A stretch of DNA of 64,000 nt, taken from Diprion similis. Taxonomy: Eukaryota; Arthropoda; Insecta; Hymenoptera; Diprionidae. How positions within the stretch are numbered: the stretch's first letter is position 1; every line of letters starts with the position of its first letter. The stretch covers positions 6,758,001-6,822,000 of the forward strand of contig NC_060114.1 of the NCBI RefSeq assembly GCF_021155765.1. Reading direction: 5' to 3'. Below the pieces are notes generated by a model that saw only the letters and a list, made by a program, of their open reading frames with translations, did not search any database and had not been told where the DNA came from. Shown piece by piece: positions 38,986 to 61,955 of this stretch. The position numbers and the translations under genes were made by a program.

Positions 38986-41900
38986 GTATACATATAAATA
39001 TAGTACGAAAGGGCATTAATCTTGATAGTATCCTTCGAAATTTGCACCAACTTATTTTGATTGCATTAACAAATTTAAGTATTATATATATTACATACAT
39101 ATAACTTAAACGATACTAGAATTTTCGAAGGTTTTCTTCATATTTTGTGTTCCATGGGATTGAAACAATGAAATCTGCTGATTTTTGTTGGATTCCATCA
39201 TTTGATGCTTCGCAAATATTTCGTAAACACGATGTTATTCTGTAGATGAAAACATTACTGAAATCTCAAGTTGATTGACTTGAATTGTATTTTCAACGAG
39301 TGATTTGAAATCTGATATTTACGAGAAGTAAGTTGATTAGTCTATCAGGATTTTATTAAGCTTAGATTAGTGATCCTCTTCATCTCCGATGAATCAGGGT
39401 TTATTCCATTTCGGAATAGATATTCTGAAAATTGTCTGCAATGAATTTTGAACATCAACTTGCTTCTTTTTGAAGCACAATGTTAATATTTATAGCCTTA
39501 AATGATTTCGTATACGACAGTAATAATAAGTAATGAACTACGAACGTAATGATAAAATTCATCCCAGACGTTAAGTCGAGATTTCATTTACAATAAAAAT
39601 CATCGGCAATTCATTGAAACTGGACAAACAGCGCATTTTGAGTAATAAGAAATGATGCAACAATTTGATTGTTCCAAAATCATTGACGTTGTCAAGTTTC
39701 TTCAATTTCCATTCAAATTAATTTTTCGATCATTTTCATTAAGTCTAGTAAGTGCAAATATTTCCATCAGCCACTTGTATGGTAAATTAATCTAAAAAGC
39801 TGATCGGCGAAGAAAGATGTTTGTAATCAAAAATACCGAATTTTTCGGCATCTGATATTCCGGCCGTCGTGTTTTCTCTAGTTTTCAAATTGTTCGATTT
39901 TCTCTATATGTCATTCTTTACAGAACATTGGCAAAGTAATTATTTTCAAGACATTGGCAAAGTCATTATTCTTAAGAAAGAGTTCCGCGAGGTAACAAAA
40001 TACTCTGGGCATTGGATTACAACAGAAACCGAGCTACAAAGTTCTATATGGTTTTATATTTAAACTTCCGTTTTCACGAGGAATCATAATTGTGGAGTCG
40101 AAATACATGTACGTATCGCCACTCGTCGACAGGAACTCGTGGTCGACAGAAACGTCAGGAAATAACTGAAGAAAAAACTTTTCCGGGTAAGCAGTTATTC
40201 AATATAAAAAAATTCAAAGGGATTTTGAAACCTTTTAATTACATATCGAAATTAACGTCTTTTCTGACATAAAAAAAGAAACAAGATATCGTCAAAAATT
40301 ATATTACTACTCGAAGAATTGTGTTACAGTACCCTACCAGAAGTGGATTTAGCATAATAAGCCTTTGACGTTAGAAGTAAATGTTAAACCTCGGTGATTA
40401 TTTATTTTAAAACACTTGGGATGTATTAAAGAAACTCGAAGGAAATCCCGCGGATGTCTGGATCAGCTTGCCCACTGATTATCCTCAATATATTCGCGTT
40501 GCGGTTTGAGGTCAAAAACACAACTCGATATAATTTTCCTTGGCTGATATTTATAATATGGGATTTTCCAATTTGTCACAAAACTGTCCATATGGTGGAA
40601 AAATAAATAAAATTTGATCGACTAATCCGAGGTATTTTTCGTGTACGATGGTCTTGATTTTTTTGCAACGGACGTTCGAGTTTTGTCGAAACTCGAATAA
40701 AATCGTTATCTGCGGAAATGATGATAAACTAGGTCCGTAGAAAATATGAGGCGACAAACAAAAGTAAGGAATTAGGTAACTATGGAAATGGATCAGCGTT
40801 TAGTACAATTCACATTTGACAATGAAAAAGAATTACACCAAGCATGGCCGGATGAAGTTCATCGTCCTTTTTCCTCTTTTTCCTCATCGTCCTCATTTAT
40901 AAAATTAAATGTAACGGATAATCCTGAAATCACAATTTCTCCGGGTATTCGAGAAGAATTTAAAACAGATAAGATAGAATTCAAACTACAACTCAGTGAC
41001 TCAGTTCTTACCGTATAATATTCCATATTTTACGCAATCTTTTGAAATGCCTTGAACTCTTCGAAATATGCTAAAATCTTCTGAAATCTCTCAATATCCT
41101 TTGAAATCACTGAAATTTTCCTTTAAAATCTTTTGAAATCTTTTGAAATCTTTTGAAATTCTCTGAAATCCCTTGAAGTCTCTTGTAATATTTTGAAATC
41201 TTTTGAAATTCTTTGAAATCCCTTGAAGTCTCTGATAATCTTCTGAAATCATCTGACAATGAGGTCTTTTGAAATCCTTTGAAATATTTTGAAACTTCTT
41301 GAAATCTTTCGAAATCTTTGTAATCTTAAATTCGAATACATCGGATTGATTATCAGTACCATGGTAGATAGTCATTTTTTGGTCAAATTACAAAACATCC
41401 CCCTGAGTGAAAAGTGTTAAAAAAATTGAAACTAACCGATCAATGCCGAGTAAAGTTCAAACCTAGCTGACGGTTTTTGGTCTCGATCGACTTGGGTATT
41501 CCACGCCGTATTTCATTTATTCGATCAATTTGAAAACGGTCTGCAAAAATGACATTAGCTTAACCTCAATTTGATACGAAATGTCAATAAAACCCACAAT
41601 ACATTGCACATTACAGCGCATCGACTCGTGGAATGGTTATCTTCCAACGGAATTTTGCAATTAGGGTTCATGCTTTTGATAAAACGAAGTACTTTTCATA
41701 CAATTTTATTCAGTAAATCGATTCATAATGTACTATTGCTCTGGTGAATCACATTTCATTAATTACATAATAAAATAACAATAAATAAATACGTATAATA
41801 TAATATAATCAGGGACAGGTGTTCATCGAGATATTATTAAGACAATGTTTATTTTATTTTATCTCGCATTAAGCGACATTCAGTAATATGTTACATATAG

Positions 41901-42552
41901 TCAATTTACCTGTTTTCAGACCACCTCGACAGCTTGAATAATACATATTTAAAAAATTATCAAGTGCCATTAAAACCAACTATATATTACATTTGCACTC
42001 GTTACAGTCAAGTCTCGAGTAATTATCGAGCAGAAGCAAAACAAGAATAGTATTGCACATTGATTACTTGTTAAAACTAAAATATTATACGCCTTAACTA
42101 TAGATTAAATACTCGATAAGTTGAATCCAGGTATTCAGGTAACAAGTAGTTATCACAGCTAAAAACTTGTAAATTAAATCGTAGGATATGCGAGTGATTA
42201 CCATACATATAAACGAAATGAAAACGGGATAAAAGAGACAAAATGAAGAATTAAAAACAAGAAGACTCCCAAGCAATACTCTACAATAAAAATAGGAATA
42301 CGAATAATAAAAATACCAGAATTTACAGTCAGTACGATCTGAAAAGTATAAAATACTATTCAACAAACTGGTAATAAATTTCTAAGTATTTGCGGGTAAA
42401 TACGTAGCTGCTGACTAAAAACGAAGCACCAAAGATTATCGGTATTTTATACGAAATACAATTGGCATAAAAAAATAAAAAACAAACAGAAACTGTAACA
42501 GTGTTCTTATAGACATTACGACTATCTATATAATTATTACTATAGAAAAATA
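38986..42552. other. Intergenic DNA between prophenoloxidase and SMC3
   Basis: AT-rich sequence without a supported gene. It holds a degenerate GAAATC-rich repeat near 41,040-41,340 and a short open frame at 40,782-41,018 with no recognisable domain. The far end, from about 42,550, is the 3' flank of SMC3. Confidence 0.6.
41040..41340. repeat. Degenerate GAAATCTTTT-type tandem repeat
   Basis: Many imperfect copies of a unit of about 10-14 bases, TTTTGAAATC with variants such as CCTTGAAGTC. On the minus strand it gives an artefactual ORF with repeated DFKRFQ-like peptides. A similar tract lies at 27,660-27,960. Confidence 0.7.
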
Positions 42553-42558
42553 TTTATT
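42553..42558 (-). promoter_or_regulatory. Candidate poly(A) signal of SMC3
   Basis: AATAAA on the minus strand about 46 bases downstream of the SMC3 stop codon (42,606-42,604). It would give a very short 3' UTR. Confidence 0.4.
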
Positions 42559-42603
42559 TTTGTTTTGGTCGAAGATTATTATTGATTACCAGGAATGATG
42601 AAC

Positions 42604-53582
<10,979 letters not shown>

Positions 53583-53589
53583 CGCGTGA

Positions 53590-54112
53590 CCAGCGATTCA
53601 CGGTGAATTCGATGCAACCTAAAAAGATTAACGAATAATATTCTGTTGTAAGAATTAATCGTAGATTGATGACCGATTATATCAATCAAAGAGATAGTAA
53701 CGCGTGTTTTTCACTATCGGTGGTGAAATTGAACGACGTTAAACACTTTTTTCGAAATTCTGAAAGGCAAGACGAACGCGAGGCAAACTGTTATAACTCG
53801 ATCCAACTGCCATTCAGTGTCGCGACGGCGGATTCAAATGTCGATTTAGGCGGCAGCCAAAAAGATCTTCTTAGCCAATGACGGCACTCGATTCTTAACC
53901 GGCATTTTTCGATTAGTTTTGGAACGCTTCGAGTGTCACGTAGACCGGAATTCTCCTTATTACTATTTTTCTCGTAATATGGTTTTTGTACTAATGATAT
54001 TTCCTCTTGTATACACAGAAATCTGTGGTTTCAACTAGTTGGACGGTTGTTTAATACTTTTAAATTACAAAATTCTCGTACTTGGAGTTGGGTTAGTTGG
54101 TAGAAATGACAC

Positions 54113-54143
<31 letters not shown>

Positions 54144-54183
54144 AGCCCTAATTAAAACGAGAAACCAACGGCTGGGGACGACA
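53590..54183. other. Head-to-head upstream region of SMC3 (first part)
   Basis: This contains the 5' UTR and presumed promoter of SMC3. The stretch at 53,640-53,960 is somewhat richer in CpG than the surrounding DNA. An (AAT)n microsatellite is at 54,113-54,141. No TATA box is obvious. With botv starting at 55,353 on the other strand, this may also serve as upstream sequence for botv. Confidence 0.45.
54113..54141. repeat. (AAT)n microsatellite
   Basis: About nine to ten perfect AAT units. Confidence 0.9.
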
Positions 54184-54736
54184 TGCACCTTTCCTTAAGC
54201 TTAAAGCCTTTAAGTGAGATATGTACCAACTGTCTAAAAAATCCCTATATTACTAGGGAATTATTTCTCTGGCTAACGCTACCCTGCTCGGTAATGCCAT
54301 TATATGTAACTGTGGTCTGAGTTCCATTAGTATCGTCAGATAGAATGTCGAAAAATAATTGACACGTATTTTTTCTTTTTTCAAATCAATGTTTACTAAC
54401 AAAGATATAGCAAGTATAATTCCGCGTGACGTCATAATGTTATACATTTATTACATCGTAGTATATCCAAATCTAGTAACATTGTGACGTCACGCGTCAA
54501 TTTCAAACTGCTAGATCTTTGTTAGGGAACGTTGAATTGAAAAAAGAAAAAATACGTGTCAATTACTTTTTCGACATTCTATCTGACGATACTAATGGAA
54601 TTTTTCATTCAAATACCTCATTGATCACCACTTATCTAGGGTATTTTGGCGCCGCTGGTACGCATCTTACTACTTAAGTCCAGACCAGCGCGAGAGAGAA
54701 ACTTATTTGGAAAAAAAAGCTGCAATCCTAGGCAAA
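54184..54736 (+). mobile_element. 330-bp mobile element, copy 3, with nested insertion
   Basis: Same orientation and sequence as copy 1 (1,191-1,520). Shared blocks include TAAGTGAGATATGTACCAAC, AATCCCTATATT.CTAGGGAATTATT, CTGCTCGGTAATGCCA, CTAGGGTATTTTGGCGCCG and CAGCGCGAGAGAGAAACTT. It is longer because a 280-bp fold-back element sits inside it, replacing the middle of the original. Confidence 0.8.
54322..54602. mobile_element. Fold-back MITE nested in copy 3
   Basis: The outer arms of about 65 bases start TTCCATTAGTATCGTCAGAT and end with the exact inverse ATCTGACGATACTAATGGAA. They include GACACGTATTTTTTCTTTTTTC and its inverse. Inside lies a second inverted pair CGCGTGACGTCA / TGACGTCACGCG. 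It interrupts the host element between GTCTGAGT and TCATTGATCACC. Confidence 0.85.
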
Positions 54737-55260
54737 TCATGTAAGTTTATTATCCAAGTTTCTACAACAAGCGGTTACGGGTTACGGTAACGTACATTGT
54801 AAACTGTCCTTTATGTCTATGTAATCACTTGTGGTCACTGTGGTGGTAGTAGTGATATCTGTGGAATGAACCACACTTCAGAATTATCCACATCAATTCG
54901 AAGAATGTAATACATCCAAGTGATAGAAGATGAGTTGATCCCGGTGGTTCTGCTCATATAAAAACAAGGTAAGTAGCAACATACGTATTGGTGTGAATAA
55001 TAAATAAAGTATATTAAGCATGTTATTCTGCAGAAAAGTCACACACGATCTGTCACGTTCCGTGTGCAAACTTAGATTCATAACCTTCAAGGAGAAAATT
55101 TTCGTCAAACGCTGCGTCAATGTTTTCTCTAAATTAGAAGAAGAAAAAAGAATGCTTAAAAAGATTATGAACATCCTCCATCCAGTTTAGCCCAATTACT
55201 CGCCTAAACAAACTTAATTTTGACTAACCTAATTCTAACTGTCGATGACTTTTATTTCAG

Positions 55261-55352
55261 AAATTAGATCTGGCCGAGTTTGAAGGGGAAAATGATTTCG
55301 AACCCTCATTGATAACTACGGGCGAATCCAGGTTGGATTCAAGCTTGCAAAT
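55261..55352 (+). other. 5' UTR part of the first coding exon of botv
   Basis: A good acceptor (CTTTTATTTCAG ending at 55,260) precedes this stretch, which runs into the botv start codon at 55,353. At least one non-coding exon therefore probably lies upstream; I could not place it. Confidence 0.4.
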
Positions 55353-58300
55353 ATGATCGGCGGCTTGTATGATGGAGGCCCCGCTTATCATTCGGTCGGC
55401 AGCGGACGCATCGAGACATTCCACTGGCGTTCGCACGTTAAACTCTCTAGAATAATAATTCTGGTTCCGGTCGTTCTCTTCATTGTGCCACTCTTCACGC
55501 ATTATTATCTATCTAAGGTTGTGTGCATATTTAATTTGCTTATTTTTTCATCACTCGTAAAAAGACAAATTACTGAAATTTAAACTTGATAAGTAATTGT
55601 TATACTTCAAAGTAATTGTTTTTTCAATAGTTTGAATAATCAGCCCTTTAAAATAATCGCTTTTCGGTTGATCGATTAATTGGCATCTTCAATCCATTGT
55701 TTTAACACCAAATGGATTAATTTGAAATATTATCAATATTGATATTATAGTAAAGAACTTGACATACAAAAGTTGGAATTTAGACGTATAAAAGTCGAAC
55801 ACAAATCTAAACCTTTCGATTGTGAACATTAGTGCAAAAAGAAACTAAACACAGTAACGTACGACAAAAGCGTAATGCAAGATGACTCTCAGAGACTTTT
55901 CGTTAGTTCAATTTGTACCTAATGTGTTTTTTCACCCAATGTTTTTACCTTCCTTTTGCACTCAGGTTGAATCAGATTCCCCAAACATCGATATCCATCG
56001 AACGAGATCAAAACTTGAAGCGTTTGAGGATTTCACGTCGATGAAAGCATCAGACCTTAAATCCCGAATTGAGGAAATGATGAGGATAAAAATATCGGTC
56101 AGCAATGAGCTTCGAGATCTTGAGGCTAAGCGTCAGCGTCTCCAAATGGAAGTCAGTGGTTTTACGCAGCGAATAGACGAGTTGAAGCAGGAGCTACTTC
56201 ACCAGCAGACTGACCTTGACAGGCTCAAAATCAGCGTCGTTCAGGCTCAAGTCGCACAGCGGGAAGCTGTCGAGAGAAACACGCCAGAACTTGCGCCGCC
56301 AAAAAGAATGCTCGTCGACAGTTTGCCACCAAAAATTCCGCCTAGCCGTCACGTTCGCTCGTGTCGTATGTACAATTGCTTCGATCACAGCCGATGTGCG
56401 TTAACCAGCGGTTTTCCTGTCTTTCTCTACGATCCTGATTTATACTCGGTTGTTAATGCTGCGTGGGATGTTGATGGGTTTCTCAAAACTACCATAAAGC
56501 AGACGCTAGGTACGTGAATACGGAAATGATGTTTTACTTTGATCGAATCAGAAATTTTAAGTAAAATCATAGTTTTTTCAAATTTCTACATGACTGCAAA
56601 AATTAATTTTCAGGCTACAATCCACACTTAACAGCGAATCCGGCAGAGGCTTGCATCTATATCGTTCTAGTCGGTGAGGCTTTGTCCACAGAATCTCATG
56701 GGACTAAGTCAAGTCCTTTGGATGTCGAAAAGCTGCATTCGCTACCATATTGGGGTGGCGATGGAAGGAATCACATCCTGCTGAATCTCGCACGACGGGA
56801 TCTTTCCATCGGTTCAGGTAAAAAAAGAATAATATTTACATTTCCCAAGTCCTATTCGTTTTTGTGCATTAAGAAAGAAATCAAAATGCTTAGTACATTT
56901 TTTACATATCGTTGTTTCGTTTCAAATGGTTTCAAAATGGTTGAAAATCTAACAGGTTTGTTCGGTTTTACTGTACAATGTATTATTTGATTCGGAAAGC
57001 TACGTCAACAAATTCACGTTACCCTCAATCAGTGTTCAATAATATTCCTCGAAAAACTTCTGTTATTGTTTCTTCTCAAAAAATTTCTTGTCGATATTTT
57101 TGTTTTTTCTTCGAAAAATGGTTGGTCGACAATTTTTCTCTGTGAGAACTTACTCTTTGGCAATGTTATCTTAAAATCGCTTGTTTAAACACACCATTCC
57201 AGGTAACATATTCGACCAGCTAGACACAGGAAGATCGATGCTCGTCCAATCGACGTTCCGACGTTCCCAATTTCGGGACAATTTCGACCTTATAGTCCCG
57301 CCGATCCTTGGTCCGCCAGGAGGAGACATATGGCAGGACTGCCCATCGATGTTGCCGGCGCGTCGAAAGTACTTGCTTTCCTTCCAGGGGGAGATGAAGT
57401 CCGCTTCGCGATTCGCGACGACGCCGTTGGGCCGTTCGGACGACACTGATGCGGACAACGAGTCGAACCTGGACGCTTTCATAATCCAGCACCTGCGCGA
57501 AATGACCGCTGGAATGACGCTGGACAAATTCCTGATCCAATTCGAGTGCATTCCGGCCTCAGACGATCGAAAATCGGTCGAAATTGCCGATTGGTCACTG
57601 TGTGGAACTGACTCGTCGCGAAAATCGGTCCTCAAGGACTCAACCTTCGCCCTTATCCTCGCGCCGAGCGACGCAGAATTCCTTTCTACAACCTCGATGC
57701 AGGCTAGACTATACGAGGCGCTGAGGGCCGGGGCGATTCCAGTTATTCTGGGCGGAGATCAGGTCCTGCTCAGCTACGGCGAAGTCGTCGCCTGGCGCAG
57801 AGCAGTCGTCTTTCTGCCCAAGGCTAGAGTCACAGAGATGCACTTTTTGCTTCGCGCAATTCCGGACAGTGACTTACTTGCCATGCGAAGGCAAGGAAGA
57901 ACTCTCTGGGAAAGGTATTTGGGCGTAGCTCAAGGTGCCGTCGACACCGTCGTCGCTGTCATTAGAGACAGACTCGGAATTCCTCCGCTTCCAGCCCCGC
58001 AGACGCCAAGTCCCAGTGTTTTCAACGAGACGTTTGTTCCTCTGAGGGCTGACAATATCGTTGCTGAACCCGAGGCTGAGGAGAGCCTCGGACCTCTTGA
58101 ACCTCCTTATCCTTCCCCATCTTTCAGGAGGAATTACTCCACTTTTCTTACCCAGGGGCATATCATTTGGAATGACTGGGCCGATCCGTTCAATCTTTAT
58201 CCTCAGCTACCTTACGACACGGTGCTTCCCAGTGACGCCAAGTTTATTGGTGAGTTGTTGTTTGATATCTTGTTTTTTTTTTTTTTTTTTTTTTTGGCGT

Positions 58301-60464
58301 TTGTTTCTCGTCGATTTGCAATATGAGAGTAATCGGTTTATTGTAGACTTTGATTAATTGTTTTTCCATCGGTCGTTTTCTTAATTTATCGATTAATCAT
58401 AGCTTTGATTCGTTGCAATTTCAGTTGTTCGATATAATGATTGATTAAAAAAAAAAGCATTAATCGAAAGGACTTTCAACTTATCGATACATGTTATGTA
58501 TATTTAATATGTTTACAAATTAAAATAGACTCCAATTAATCGTTACTTCGATCTTTCGATTAATCGAAAGGGGATTCGATGCATCCCATCATACATCTCG
58601 TATTTGAGAATAAATCGCGCTTGAATTGTGAATAAAATGATATGCAGAAACTTATCTGTATCTTCTGCTTATTCCTTCGCTTTCTCTGACTTCTTTTGCC
58701 CGATTTTAAACATCAAATAAATGCCTTTGATTCCGCGCAGGATCTGAGGTCGGCTTTAGACCGATTGGAAAAGGTGCAGGCGGCGCGGGTAAGGAGTTTA
58801 GCGAGTCACTGGGTGGAAATCATCCCAGAGAACAATTTACGATTGTTATGCTGACATACGAGAGAGAGCAGGTGCTCATTAACGCCCTGGCCCGACTTTA
58901 TGGTTTGCCGTATTTGAACAAAGTCCTCGTCGTTTGGAACAGCCCAAAAGCGCCGATGGAGGATTTGAGGTGGCCTGAAATCGGAGTACCGATACACGTA
59001 AGTTGGTTTCTCGAATAATTGATTGCCGACATATAAATTAGAAAAGAGAAAATTCATTTTTCCGCTATCTGTTTCTCTATTTACACCCAACTTGTCGGAC
59101 TTTAAAGAAAAATTGTCACTATTTGGTATTCTCAACATACGTTTCCCCTCAAACTTTCAGGTAATCAAGGCCCTCAGAAACAGTTTAAACAACAGATTTT
59201 TACCGTTTGACGCGATCGAGACTGAAGCAGTTTTATCAATCGATGACGACGCTCATTTGCGACACGATGAAATAATGTTCGGCTTCAGGTGATTGACTCG
59301 AATTTTTTTCTACTAATTCCTTGTTGATCCGCATTATTCATCAGTTTTTTTGAATGTCCATTGTTGCGTTTTTAGGGTTTGGAGGGAGCATCGTGACAGA
59401 GTCGTTGGTTTTCCGGGTCGCTTTCACGCCTGGGATCAGAATTATCATAACGCGTGGAATTACAATTCGAATTACTCATGCGAATTGTCGATGGTTTTGA
59501 CCGGTGCCGCGTTTTTCCACAAACACTACACCTATCTCTACACTCACTGGCTGCCTCAAGCTATCAGGGATAAAGTCGACGAATATATGAACTGCGAAGA
59601 CATCGCGATGAATTTTTTGGTGTCTCATATCACAAGGAAACCGCCCGTCAAGGTGAAAATCAAATAGAAGGAAAAACTTTCATTTCTATGTTACAGTGAT
59701 AAACCCATCCTTGTTATCTTTCATTATTCCGACCCCGATTATCTGACCGTTTATTGTGTTTTCTTGCTATCATTTCGCAACATATCATTATTATTTATGA
59801 ATACGGTAAAAAGAACAGAAAGTTTTGAGCGTGGGAATAAGTTTTGTCAATTTATCGTTTTGGAATGGCTGTTCATTTGAGAAAAGCCCTGAAATAGTCG
59901 TCCTGGCAATCGAGTGAAATTTTTGTATTTTTTCACGTGAAAAAAGCTATTCTGGAACGGTTGTAAAAAAAATTTGAAAGTTACTACGAGTTTTATTTTT
60001 TTTTACTGTCTAAATCTTGAAGTTTCACAAAATCACTCGCTTACAAATTACTGGTAAAAATCTAAAATTGTATAAAGCTGAAAAAATTGAGAATGGAATT
60101 GGAATTTTGGCTTTCATGAATCCATTTCTATGTATTTCTGATCATCAGGTTACATCGCGTTGGACGTTCAGGTGTCCCGGATGTCCGGTTTCACTCTCCG
60201 AAGACGACACGCATTTCCAAGAGCGTCATAAGTGCATAAACTTCTTTTCTCAGGTAAGAAATAACGTCGTGTGAATTCATTTTTCCCGAAATCAAGGAAA
60301 AAATTTTATTAGAAAAAGGATAAAGGATGTAATTTTGTACTTGGGTTTTCTTACTACAGGTTTTTGGATACATGCCACTTTTGAATACCCAGTACAGAGC
60401 AGACTCCATATTATTCAAGACTAGAATACCGCACGACAAGCAAAAGTGTTTTAAATTTATATAA
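55353..60464 (+). CDS. botv: Exostosin-like 3 / brother of tout-velu glycosyltransferase
   Basis: Nine coding exons: 55353-55517, 55966-56509, 56614-56817, 57203-58249, 58741-58997, 59161-59288, 59376-59652, 60149-60253, 60360-60464. All introns are GT-AG and the phases match. The 943-aa product is close to family length. It is a type II Golgi membrane protein: short cytoplasmic tail, membrane segment about 33-52 ([15 protein letters not shown]), stalk coiled coil about 70-155, exostosin (GT47) domain about 190-540, and GT64 domain about 684-925. The metal-binding acidic triad is SIDDDAH (767-769). The C-terminus [16 protein letters not shown] is characteristic of EXTL3. The family adds the first GlcNAc to the linker tetrasaccharide and so starts heparan sulfate chains, with EXT1/EXT2 (ttv/sotv) elongating. 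The GT64 domain at the C-terminus and the long stalk separate it from EXT1 and EXT2. Nothing looks broken. Confidence 0.94.
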
Positions 60465-60468
60465 TAAA
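60463..60468 (+). promoter_or_regulatory. AATAAA overlapping the botv stop region
   Basis: AATAAA begins within the TAA stop codon. Further AATAAA hexamers occur at 60,608-60,613 and 62,634-62,639, so the true end of the transcript is not decided by sequence alone; a long 3' UTR is possible. Confidence 0.3.
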
Positions 60469-61633
60469 ACTGGACAGTCCAAGATGAAAAAGGTAATATA
60501 CCTAAATCTAATTTATCATAATTGGTAACTGATTTACATATGTATATATGAGAAAGCATAAAGAGTTATTGATTTAATTATCAAATCAAACGGGAACTGT
60601 TAGCGTTAATAAAAGTTTTCGAGTTAGGTAGTTAATTTCTGTCTTACATGGAATATATATTTATCCTTAGGATACGATGCATTTTAGCTCAACTCTGTGA
60701 CAAGAAATTTTTTATAGCCTACTCAACAATTAATCACGGAAAAAAAATATTGCGAAAACTTTAAAGATCTATACATAATATACATGCATTATAAATCACA
60801 AAGCATAATCAGCATTGATACGATTTGGTATCAGAATTAAATTTTTCTTAGACTCGGATAGATTTAAAAGGTATATTACATATATTTTATACATTTATGA
60901 CGTAAAAGATTATAATAATAATTATATAGGTAACTTACAATACGAATATTATTCGTATTACGATATTCATACTTTGCATGAGGGGAGAAAATTGACGATA
61001 AATTCAACCACGTTGAATATTTTCTCTAGCCTCCTTCAGAATAGGATGCAAATATTCAAAGAGTAATTTATCAATGCCAAAAATACTATTATATTTAACG
61101 GTTAATTATAAGGCACGTGATTGAGAGAATTCTCGACGCGTCGGGATTTCTCTACGAAATCTAACATCGATGACCAAGAACGGTATAAATTTGCAGAGGG
61201 AATTTGTTTTTCATGCAGTACTCTTCATACCTCGAAGCCATTGCGCAAAATGTATCAATTATTCACGTTTATTTATTGTTTTTTCGCTTTGCTTTAAATT
61301 TATGTTATTTTAATTTTTTTACGTATCCGCCATATTATGCATTTTTAACCGTCCCTGAATCTGCAATAGCTGTGACTTATTTTTAATTTTTGTTATTCGT
61401 TATCAGTCGTTTTCCAAATCAAACGTCGTCTAGTATGTATTAAATATCTTCGTTTTACTGGTACCTACTGATTTACATATTTGTTAAACTACCTAAACAT
61501 TAACAACGTGACAGAAATTTTTCTGCCAGTGATAACACTATTTTATTAGTTATATGAATATTATATTTATTGATTTTAATCTCCATTTTTCTTCATTTTA
61601 ATTATGATTTGTGATCAATCAGCAGCTATACAT
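60465..61633 (+). other. botv 3' UTR or downstream intergenic DNA
   Basis: Very AT-rich, no convincing coding sequence, several potential poly(A) hexamers. Short ORFs here (for example 60,815-61,066 and 61,204-61,386) have compositions expected by chance in such DNA. Confidence 0.5.
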
Positions 61634-61955
61634 GTACAGAGTGAATGACTAATGATAGAACGATCCGTCGTTTGCTATAGTTTAACACGCATGCGCTACA
61701 ATCTGAGAGTAGAGTTTACCAGGGTGACCAACCGTCATAAATTTAGACGACAGTTTATCCCGACGTTTGTAACCTTAAAATTTTTCACAGCTGTCTGTGT
61801 TGAATACAACTGCCAGCGACAACTATCAAAATTTTCGAGGTTAGATTCATGACGGTTGGCCGCCCTGGCAGATATCTGCTCTCGGATTGTGGCACATGCG
61901 CAATAAACTCTAGCATACAACGGATCATTCTGCCTTTAGCAATTCACTCTGTATA
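61634..61955. mobile_element. Fold-back MITE downstream of botv
   Basis: Ends GTACAGAGTGAATG and CATTCACTCTGTAC-like (actual right end TTCACTCTGTATAC). Arms of about 110 bases include CGATCCGTCGTTTGCTATAG and its inverse, GCATGCGC, AGGGTGACCAACCGTCAT and ATGACGGTTGGCCGCCCTG. Central unique part about 110 bases. Likely related to the element at 51,660-51,942. Confidence 0.75.

Noticed and set aside
41091..41375. 94-codon minus-strand ORF with repeated DFKRFQ-like peptide
   Set aside because: It is produced by the GAAATC-type DNA repeat. The periodic peptide follows directly from the repeat unit, and there are no exon partners.
42094..42366. 90-codon minus-strand ORF downstream of SMC3
   Set aside because: Rich in Tyr, Phe and Ile as expected from AT-rich non-coding DNA. 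It lies past the SMC3 poly(A) signal and has no domain.
57171..57635. 154-codon minus-strand ORF
   Set aside because: It lies antisense to botv exon 4, whose plus-strand frame is clearly the coding one.
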